A DNA stretch of 7,746 nt. Origin: an uncultured Dyadobacter sp. (lineage in GTDB: Bacteria > Bacteroidota > Bacteroidia > Cytophagales > Spirosomataceae). The notes beneath the pieces are model-generated. The model made no database searches and was not told the origin of the DNA. It saw only the letters and a program-made list of their open reading frames with translations. Within the stretch, counting starts at the first letter, position 1. Every line of letters starts with the position of its first letter. The DNA is taken from the NCBI GenBank assembly GCA_946481035.1, contig CAMLNK010000160.1:1-7746 (forward strand), given 5' to 3'. Both the position numbers and the translations under genes were made by a program. Positions 1-5,399 of this stretch are shown here, piece after piece.

Positions 1-1157
1 GGATTTTCGGAAAAATTAAAACGGACGCGCGGTATTACCCTCAAAAAGCTACCCGCGATGCGCTCGTACAATATGTAGGGTTCGCGGATTGGGACAAATT
101 TATCCATGCGCAGACGATTCACCAGCCCGCTACACCGGCGCAGCGCCCTGCAATTCAACCGGTAGTTATTCCAGCGGTTGAGGTTCCGATGCCGCCAATA
201 CGTGCCGGAAAATCACCTGTACGCAGATTTCTGTTCGCCGCTTTGGTGCTGGCGTTGTTTGCCGTGGTAACCTGGCGCGTATTTCTGCTATGGCAAAACA
301 AAACACCGGAAATAACCCTGTTCTGCAAAAACCCCGACGGCGGTAACCCGCATTCCGCAGTTTTTGTGATACGGAACTTCAAAAACATATCCGAGCTCAC
401 CGATGATTATATTATCGAGTTTGGAGATGGCGAGAAGGCGCGTTTGAATGGCAAAGACAGCGTCTATTCAAATTATTACGAAGTGCCGGGGCGCTATTTT
501 GCGGTATTGAAAAAGGCAGGTATCGCGCTGGACACCGTGCCCGTTTTCCTGCATACCAACGGCTGGACGGCCACCGCCAACATGATGTACGATACCAGCC
601 GTGTGTACCCGATCGAAGCTCCGGGCCTTTTCGCCGATGGTTATAACAGCATTAGTGCCAGGGAAATAGCCCGCGCGGGCGTCGATACCAACCGTACGTT
701 CTTTGTCGATTTTATCAATGCGCACCTCAGCGGCATCGATGGTGACAATTTCGAGCTTGTTGTGGACGTCAAAGCCTCACCCCCGCGCCCGGGCGTGCGC
801 TGCTCACAGGTACGCCTGACGGTATACGGCGATTCGTCCAATCACATGGTCGATATCATGAAGCCGGGCTGCGTGCATTGGAGTAAACTGCAATTTTCGG
901 AACTGCGCAAAGACGGTCGTTCCGAAGGCCCCAACTTCCTCGGCGCCGACCTTACTGCCGGCGGGACCATCGGCATGAAAATCGTGAACCGCCGGGCGAC
1001 ATTACTCGTCAATGGCAGGGAGGTTTACAAAAACACCTACAAGAAAGCGCTGAGAAACATTTACGGGCTCGACGTAATGTTCGCCGGTATTGGTACAGTT
1101 CGGTCGGTGCGGTTGAAAGATTTGAAAACAGGCCAGCAGTTTGCAGGGAATTTTTAA
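1..1157 (+). CDS. Membrane-anchored PKD/lectin-like protein with cytoplasmic helical domain, 5' end missing
   Basis: The reading frame is open from base 3, so the gene begins before the window; the ATG at 189 is internal and lies in the linker. About 384 residues are visible. In order, numbering from base 3: a short helical segment (FGKIKTD, then YYPQKATRDAL and GFADWDKF, residues 2-33) in the style of the small domain that opens many Bacteroidota envelope and regulatory proteins; a proline-rich linker (about 37-72); arginines followed by one hydrophobic helix (about 76-98); a PKD-like fold with FGDG (140-143) and a YEVPGRY-type turn (to 165); and a C-terminal part ending in a concanavalin/LamG-like pattern (LLVNGREVY, then FAGIGTVRSVRLKD). 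This predicts a cytoplasmic N-terminus and a periplasmic beta-sandwich C-terminus. A structural or signalling role across the inner membrane is inference; no catalytic motif is seen. Its stop overlaps the stop of the converging gene by four bases. Domain calls are by eye; the coding call is firm. Confidence 0.85.
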   Translation, partial: IFGKIKTDARYYPQKATRDALVQYVGFADWDKFIHAQTIHQPATPAQRPAIQPVVIPAVEVPMPPIRAGKSPVRRFLFAALVLALFAVVTWRVFLLWQNKTPEITLFCKNPDGGNPHSAVFVIRNFKNISELTDDYIIEFGDGEKARLNGKDSVYSNYYEVPGRYFAVLKKAGIALDTVPVFLHTNGWTATANMMYDTSRVYPIEAPGLFADGYNSISAREIARAGVDTNRTFFVDFINAHLSGIDGDNFELVVDVKASPPRPGVRCSQVRLTVYGDSSNHMVDIMKPGCVHWSKLQFSELRKDGRSEGPNFLGADLTAGGTIGMKIVNRRATLLVNGREVYKNTYKKALRNIYGLDVMFAGIGTVRSVRLKDLKTGQQFAGNF

Positions 1158-1993
1158 CGCAAAAACGCGCTGAACGTACCGTATTGCTCCCCGATTACCT
1201 GCTCCATGAAATTGCTGTTGTACAAGCCGATGCCCAGCTGTTTTTTGGATTGGTCGAAATGCTTTTTGCAAATCTCTGAAACTTGCTTAAAATCGCCATC
1301 CCAACTGAAAAGCAGGTTGATGGAATAGCTGTCCGGCTCCGAGAACGACTTCGCCAGGTGCGTCTGGCTGGTTTCCGGAAGATGCCGGTAGGGATGCGAG
1401 GGAACAGTCGCAGGTTTCAGCCCCGCTTTCGTTAAGTCGTCGATCAATGCTTTGGCAAATTGCTCATTCTCTTTGCCATAATAGTGGATCGAACCGTAAA
1501 CAATGTTTTTGGGGATTGCATAAACGAACGGTATACTGGTCGTGAAATAAGGGTTAGCAGGGACTTTCAACTCAAACTGATTTTCCCCAACTATCAGATC
1601 GGATGTTACGATGGTCTTGCCCGTTTGCAGCCTGAACCGGTAGGTACCCTCCGAAAGCTCGTTTTCGCCAATGTAAATATCTCCCCGCGATTGACATTCA
1701 TCTCCCTGCGGCATCGGATACACCGGACATTTTCCTTTGTCGATTTTTTCAACCAGCCGCACATCGATCACCCGTCCCTGAATCTGGTATTCAAACCTAT
1801 ATTCTGCCCTGTTTGTAGAGCGCTGGCTATTGGTAAAGCTCATGAGCAGGTGCCTCCCTTTATCCACATCGGCCACATGGTGCCAGTAGAGACCGAGCCC
1901 CTCTTCGTCCAGAATATTCAGCTCGTCACGGTTCTTACAATCGGTACAAAAAGCTGTCAATACGATCAGCAGGATGTGAAAAAGTCGTTTCAT
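1154..1993 (-). CDS. Exported or lipid-anchored protein of unknown function
   Basis: A 279-residue protein I cannot assign to a named family. The N-terminus has a signal-peptide shape: KR, a hydrophobic stretch (residues 5-15), then cysteines at 16 and 19. Neither cysteine has a clean lipobox (TAFC and CTDC precede them), so lipidation is uncertain. Residues 45-145 look like a beta-sandwich of alternating strands, with a cysteine pair at 89 and 100 (GKCPVYPMP...DEC) that could form a disulfide. Residues 150-279 look alpha/beta, with a helix around 174-191 (ENEQFAKALIDDLTKAG) and a further cysteine at 242. The start is chosen because it gives the signal sequence; just upstream is TCCTGAA and an A/T-rich stretch, with no Shine-Dalgarno, as usual in Bacteroidota. 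The gene converges on the membrane protein to its left and is divergent from rsgA. A 41-base compound inverted repeat ends nine bases before the start codon. The plus-strand reading frame opposite is a shadow. Confidence 0.82.
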   Translation of the reverse strand: MKRLFHILLIVLTAFCTDCKNRDELNILDEEGLGLYWHHVADVDKGRHLLMSFTNSQRSTNRAEYRFEYQIQGRVIDVRLVEKIDKGKCPVYPMPQGDECQSRGDIYIGENELSEGTYRFRLQTGKTIVTSDLIVGENQFELKVPANPYFTTSIPFVYAIPKNIVYGSIHYYGKENEQFAKALIDDLTKAGLKPATVPSHPYRHLPETSQTHLAKSFSEPDSYSINLLFSWDGDFKQVSEICKKHFDQSKKQLGIGLYNSNFMEQVIGEQYGTFSAFLR

Positions 1994-2002
1994 AGTTCAG
2001 GA

Positions 2003-2043
2003 AATTGAGTTCTGCCACTGGGAGACAGTGGAGCGTCTCAATT
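2003..2043. repeat. Compound inverted repeat in the 5' leader of the exported-protein gene
   Basis: The outer arms AATTGAG (2003-2009) and CTCAATT (2037-2043) are perfect 7-base complements. Inside them CCACTG (2015-2020) and CAGTGG (2026-2031) form a perfect 6-base stem with loop GGAGA. The two stems are separated by five unpaired bases on each side. An alternative inner pairing, GAGAC (2022-2026) with GTCTC (2035-2039), excludes the inner stem. On the minus-strand transcript the structure ends nine bases before the ATG at 1993 and has no following U-run, so it looks like a leader hairpin or operator rather than a terminator. Its role is inference. Confidence 0.55.
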
Positions 2044-2122
2044 GGTTGCATTGTGAAATTCAATCTTGGGTACGCCAAGGCTCCGTAGGCGCTGCGGCTA
2101 ACTGTTCTCCGAATAAATCCCT

Positions 2123-2130
2123 TACCTTTG
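2123..2130 (+). promoter_or_regulatory. Bacteroidota-type -7 promoter element (TACCTTTG)
   Basis: TACCTTTG is an exact match to the TAnnTTTG -7 consensus used by the primary sigma factor of Bacteroidota. Transcription would begin a few bases downstream, around 2135-2138, giving rsgA a leader of roughly 170 bases. I see no TTG-type -33 element at the usual spacing, which weakens the call. It is the best promoter candidate between the divergent genes. Confidence 0.42.
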
Positions 2131-2310
2131 CGTCAATATGTCAAGGTCTGAAACTACATATCGCCCATCTGCTGACATTGCAGCCTGACGCCGGTCTTCT
2201 GAATTAATATCCCTTCGGGACCCGCGACTATCCCCTGCTTTGATCCATTTTTTTCCCACGCTATGCGCGCGGACAGGCGATGTGCTGCCCATAGCTCAGA
2301 CTTTACAACC

Positions 2311-3375
2311 ATGACATCTTTGACTTCATACGGGTGGAATGCCCATTTTGAACAACACTTCCATACTTACCAGGCGCAAGGGCTCGAAGCGGGACGCATT
2401 ACGGCGATCGAGGGCTTCCGCCATAAACTTGCTACCTCCGGCGGGCTTACCGATGCAATGCTTTCGGGTGCGTTGATGAACGGCGCCGACAACTGCGACC
2501 TTCCCAAAGTCGGCGACTGGGTTGCATTCAAACCTTATGATAATGAAGGCATTATCATATCCGTATTAAAGCGGATTAATGAACTCAGCCGCAAACTGCC
2601 CGGCCGGACTACCGAGAGGCAGGTAATGGCGACCAATATCGATACCGCATTCATTGTGCAGGGTCTCGACCGTGACTTTAACCCAATGCGTTTGCAGCGC
2701 TACATTGTGCAGATTATGCAATGCAAGATCCGGCCGGTGGTGTTGCTCAACAAACAGGACCTCGTAACCGACCCGGAAAGTTACCGCCAGGAAGTGATCG
2801 CATTAGGCTACGACTGCCCGGTGCTGTTGATGAGCGCGACGGGCCATGAAGGGCTGCAAGAATGGGCGGCGCAGCATTTGCTGCCCGGGAAGACGTACGT
2901 GCTTATCGGTTCCTCGGGCGTAGGGAAAAGTACGTTGGTGAATGCATTGCTTGGGTACCATTTACAGGAAGAGGGCGCGGTAAGCAGTTTTAACAACAAA
3001 GGCAAACACACGACCGTTTCCCGGAACCTGGTGACGCTGCCATCAGGCGCGATGCTGATCGACTCGCCGGGTATGCGCGAGTTCGGCGTAACGCTCGAAG
3101 CCAACGACCAGGGCATGGATTACCACCCGTTGCTGGCGGCGCTCTCGGCCGAATGCCGGTTTCACGATTGCACGCACCAGCACGAGCCCGGGTGTGCGGT
3201 GGTGGCGGCAGTGCGGGCCGGCGAGCTTCCGCGTGAGGGTTATGAGAGTTACCTGAAAATCAGCCGCGAGCAGGCGCATTACCAGACTGATTCCCTGGAA
3301 CGTAAGCGGGTGGAGCGACAGTTCGGGAAGATGGCCAAACAGGTGGTTCAATACCGCAAGCAGCGGAAGTATTAG
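2311..3375 (+). CDS. rsgA: RsgA/YjeQ-family circularly permuted ribosome-maturation GTPase
   Basis: A 354-residue cytoplasmic GTPase that in characterised members binds the small ribosomal subunit late in assembly and releases maturation factors on GTP hydrolysis. The G motifs occur in the permuted order typical of the family: G4 NKQD (147-150), G5 SA (175-176), G1 GSSGVGKST (200-208), G2 within KGKHTT (threonines 234-235), G3 DSPG (251-254). The N-terminal 90 or so residues fit the OB-fold, including LPKVGDWV. A zinc knuckle follows as C282-x4-C287-x-H289-x5-C295, then a basic tail. The start at 2311 (MTSLTSYGWNAHF) is preferred because the family begins close to this YGWN segment; the in-frame ATG at 2263 would add 16 residues unlike the family. 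All key residues are intact. The N-terminal style resembles the longer RsgA-like group found beside a separate housekeeping copy in some genomes, so this may be a paralogue; that is inference. Confidence 0.93.
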   Translation: MTSLTSYGWNAHFEQHFHTYQAQGLEAGRITAIEGFRHKLATSGGLTDAMLSGALMNGADNCDLPKVGDWVAFKPYDNEGIIISVLKRINELSRKLPGRTTERQVMATNIDTAFIVQGLDRDFNPMRLQRYIVQIMQCKIRPVVLLNKQDLVTDPESYRQEVIALGYDCPVLLMSATGHEGLQEWAAQHLLPGKTYVLIGSSGVGKSTLVNALLGYHLQEEGAVSSFNNKGKHTTVSRNLVTLPSGAMLIDSPGMREFGVTLEANDQGMDYHPLLAALSAECRFHDCTHQHEPGCAVVAAVRAGELPREGYESYLKISREQAHYQTDSLERKRVERQFGKMAKQVVQYRKQRKY

Positions 3376-3386
3376 TTTAAAAAGAA

Positions 3387-3413
3387 AAAGAGGAACACGC
3401 CGCCCCTCTCTTT
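3387..3413 (+). terminator. Weak terminator-like hairpin after rsgA
   Basis: AAAGAG (3387-3392) can pair with CTCTTT (3408-3413), and extra G-C pairing is possible inside a GC-rich loop. It starts 12 bases after the rsgA stop within an A-rich stretch. The stem is short and only three T residues follow, so it may be a partial terminator or chance; the stronger one at 3548-3588 could serve rsgA too. Confidence 0.28.
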
Positions 3414-3435
3414 ACTCAAACTACAATGAAATCAT

Positions 3436-3522
3436 GTCCGGAGACCGGACCTTGTTAAAAGGGTCCGGGCCTCCACTCTCTAATGCATTTTTGCGAAATG
3501 ACCGATTGAACGGTCGCCGGAC
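3436..3522. repeat. Four alternating GTCCGG/CCGGAC arms
   Basis: The hexamer appears as GTCCGG (3436-3441), CCGGAC (3445-3450), GTCCGG (3463-3468) and CCGGAC (3517-3522), alternating in orientation. The first two form a tight stem with loop AGA. The second and third form a longer stem, CCGGACC (3445-3451) with GGTCCGG (3462-3468), flanked by GGAG (3440-3443) and CTCC (3471-3474). These two folds share an arm and exclude each other. The function is unknown. Confidence 0.5.
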
Positions 3523-3547
3523 GGTGTATGCGGGCAGGATTGTGATC

Positions 3548-3588
3548 AAAAAAGCCCTGACGGTGACTCAATCCGCCAGGGCTTTTTT
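3548..3588. terminator. Strong bidirectional intrinsic terminator shared by susD and rsgA
   Basis: AAAAAAGCCCTGACGG (3548-3563) pairs with CCGCCAGGGCTTTTTT (3573-3588) over 16 positions with a single A-C mismatch and a nine-base loop. The six A residues on the left and six T residues on the right give a U-run in whichever direction it is transcribed. It lies 6 bases after the susD stop on the minus strand, so it closes the SusC-SusD operon, and it can stop plus-strand read-through from rsgA. Confidence 0.9.
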
Positions 3589-3594
3589 ATGGGT

Positions 3595-5379
3595 TTAATA
3601 ACCGGGGTTCTGGACGATCTTTTTGTTCTGGTCCACAACCGGTTGCGGCACCGGGTTCATGTACATTTTCTTCGTGAAAACATGCGGGTGATTGAGCCCA
3701 ACGATTTCGTACACCCACTTGCCCTTGTTGTCGGCTGGTGAAGTGTTGGTGATTTTCATCCCGTGGAAATCCTTGTTCATAACGTCTTCGGCAATTACCC
3801 AGCGGACGATGTCGTAAAACCGCTTCGCTTCGAAACACAGTTCAACCCTACGCTCGCGGCGGATTGCCTGGCGCATGGTTTCCTTCGTCAGTCCGGCCGG
3901 AAGTTCCGGCAAATTGGAGCGTTTACGGATCGCATTCACAGCCGAGTACACCGACGCATCCGGGCCGACCGACTCATTCTGCGCCTCCGCATAGTTCAGC
4001 AGCACCTCCGCATACCGGTAATACACATAGTTCTGCCCGCTAGCGGCGCCCCCGCGTGGCTTCAATGGATTGATCTTCTTTTTGAAATAATAACCCGTAT
4101 TACCTACGTCGTCCGTACCGAAATCAATCTGGTTTTTCGAAGGTCTCACCTTATCGATCCGTGTGTAAATGGTGTCGGTTTTGGCCATCCAGTCCTGCTT
4201 GTAAGGAGCGCCGTCGTACACTATGAAGTCGTAAAAGCGTTTTTCGCGGTTTACGTAAGGCTTTTGCGGGTCATAGCCGGAGGTTGGATCGGTGATGACT
4301 TTGCCGTTGGCCATCGCAAACTGGTCGACGAGCTCCTGCGTCGGGCAGTAGTTGCCCCAGGTATAATACACGCCGTCGATCCACACGGGGCCACCATATT
4401 GCTCGTAGTTCGAGCCCATGATTACGGCCACCACCTGGCGGTCCCAGATCACCTCGGAATTGTACTCGTTTTTCTCCCACCAGAATGCATTCACGTCCGG
4501 GAACAATGCATAGGTACCGCCATAGGTATCCATAAACTGCTTATTCGTCGCCGCGGCGGTGGCCCAGCGTTTGGCATCGAAATTCCCGAAACCCACCAGC
4601 TTATTCGGATCGGCGCCCGCAGCGGGCGTAGCCGCGTTGAACGCCGGGCTTGCCGCATACAATTCCAGCCAGCCTTTGAGCGCGAGCGCCGCGCCGAGGG
4701 TAGCCCGACCGGCATCCGCATCGCCATTGTTGTATTTGACAGGCAATGCCTTGTTGGCTACAATTTCACCCAACTCTTTGGTAATGAAATTGAATGTTTC
4801 CTCGAAAGTAGCGCGCGGGCGATAGAGCTCTTCTTCTCCCATCGTGTTGCGATCGAGTACTTCGGTAATTATCGGCAGACCGCCCAGGTGCATAAACAAC
4901 TCGCTGTAATAATAGGCCCGCATGAACCGCACCTCGTCGATGCGCTTTTTCCGGTAGGCTTCCGAAAAGTTCGCCGAGTTTTCGGTCACTTTCTGTATAA
5001 ACAGGTTGCATTTGCGGATTTTGAGAAAGCCGGCCGCCCACGAGGCATAATCCGTTGCATTGCCATTCGCATGGTCCATCGGCGTACCGTTGTTCACCGC
5101 CGGGTCTACGATGCCCTGCCGCCAGGAATAGGATTTCCAGTAGAAACCCGCGTCGTTGTCGTCGGTAAAGTTGTCGAGGTTGTCGGGCGAGTTCCATTTG
5201 TTGGAGAGCACGGCGTAGATATCGTTCAGAAACAGGTCGGCATTGCCTTCCGACGACCATTGCATATCATCGGTGAGGCGACTTTTGATGTCGTTTTCCA
5301 AAAAATCCTCATTGCAGGAAGTCGTGAAAAGGCCCAGGGCCAGCACTGCGAGGGAAATAGTATATTTTATTCTTTTCAT
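3595..5379 (-). CDS. SusD/RagB-family surface nutrient-binding lipoprotein
   Basis: A 594-residue lipoprotein that partners the SusC-like transporter encoded just upstream. In characterised systems SusD forms a lid over the SusC barrel and captures a glycan or other polymer at the cell surface. The N-terminus is a lipoprotein signal with TTSC ending at Cys22, followed by NEDFLE and the usual SusD N-terminal TPR-like helices. PTQELVDQF (346-354) and YRYAEVLLNYAEA (454-466) match family hallmarks, and the region after them (AIRKRSNLPELPAG..., RRERRVELCFEAKRFYDIVRW) is the conserved C-terminal SusD domain. Length is within the family range and nothing is missing. It starts 20 bases after the susC stop with no Shine-Dalgarno, and is followed directly by a strong terminator, so it is the last gene of the operon. 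The substrate cannot be told from sequence alone. The long plus-strand frames opposite are shadows. Confidence 0.96.
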   Translation of the reverse strand: MKRIKYTISLAVLALGLFTTSCNEDFLENDIKSRLTDDMQWSSEGNADLFLNDIYAVLSNKWNSPDNLDNFTDDNDAGFYWKSYSWRQGIVDPAVNNGTPMDHANGNATDYASWAAGFLKIRKCNLFIQKVTENSANFSEAYRKKRIDEVRFMRAYYYSELFMHLGGLPIITEVLDRNTMGEEELYRPRATFEETFNFITKELGEIVANKALPVKYNNGDADAGRATLGAALALKGWLELYAASPAFNAATPAAGADPNKLVGFGNFDAKRWATAAATNKQFMDTYGGTYALFPDVNAFWWEKNEYNSEVIWDRQVVAVIMGSNYEQYGGPVWIDGVYYTWGNYCPTQELVDQFAMANGKVITDPTSGYDPQKPYVNREKRFYDFIVYDGAPYKQDWMAKTDTIYTRIDKVRPSKNQIDFGTDDVGNTGYYFKKKINPLKPRGGAASGQNYVYYRYAEVLLNYAEAQNESVGPDASVYSAVNAIRKRSNLPELPAGLTKETMRQAIRRERRVELCFEAKRFYDIVRWVIAEDVMNKDFHGMKITNTSPADNKGKWVYEIVGLNHPHVFTKKMYMNPVPQPVVDQNKKIVQNPGY

Positions 5380-5399
5380 TGTTTCAGGATTTTTCGAGA

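Larger units (their letters stand above)
1994..2310. other. Divergent intergenic region between the exported-protein gene and rsgA
   Basis: No convincing gene lies here. It should hold the promoters of both flanking genes. I see one good plus-strand -7 element (2123-2130), a compound inverted repeat next to the minus-strand start (2003-2043), and a short hairpin CCGTAG/CTGCGG with a three-base loop and one G-T pair (2083-2097). No matching TAnnTTTG element is visible on the minus strand, so the exported-protein promoter is not located. A 16-codon ORF at 2138-2188 starts right after the -7 element, but nothing else supports it as coding. Confidence 0.6.
3376..3594. other. Convergent intergenic region between rsgA and susD
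   Basis: No gene is supported here. The stretch holds an A-rich weak hairpin just after rsgA (3387-3413), a cluster of alternating inverted repeats (3436-3522), a small perfect hairpin GACCG/CGGTC with a six-base loop (3500-3515), and a strong bidirectional terminator (3548-3588). A ten-codon ORF at 3426-3458 overlaps the repeats but has no other support. Confidence 0.6.

Noticed and set aside
189..1157. ATG at 189 as the true start of the first gene
   Set aside because: The frame is open for 62 codons before it back to the window edge and encodes a sensible helical segment and linker, so the ATG is internal.
1460..2008. A 182-codon plus-strand open frame opposite the exported-protein gene
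   Set aside because: The minus-strand frame has a signal sequence and coherent strand and helix patterns; this one does not, and it runs into the leader inverted repeat.
2210..2220. TCCC/GGGA mini-hairpin as a terminator
   Set aside because: Only four pairs with a three-base loop and no T-run; not distinguishable from chance.
2263..2310. Upstream ATG at 2263 as the rsgA start
   Set aside because: It adds 16 residues, including RADRRCAAH, unlike the family N-terminus; the ATG at 2311 gives the expected length.
3426..3458. Ten-codon ORF (MKSCPETGPC) overlapping the repeat cluster, as a leader peptide
   Set aside because: It precedes no plus-strand gene, since the next gene is convergent, so an attenuator role makes no sense; short ORFs like this arise by chance.
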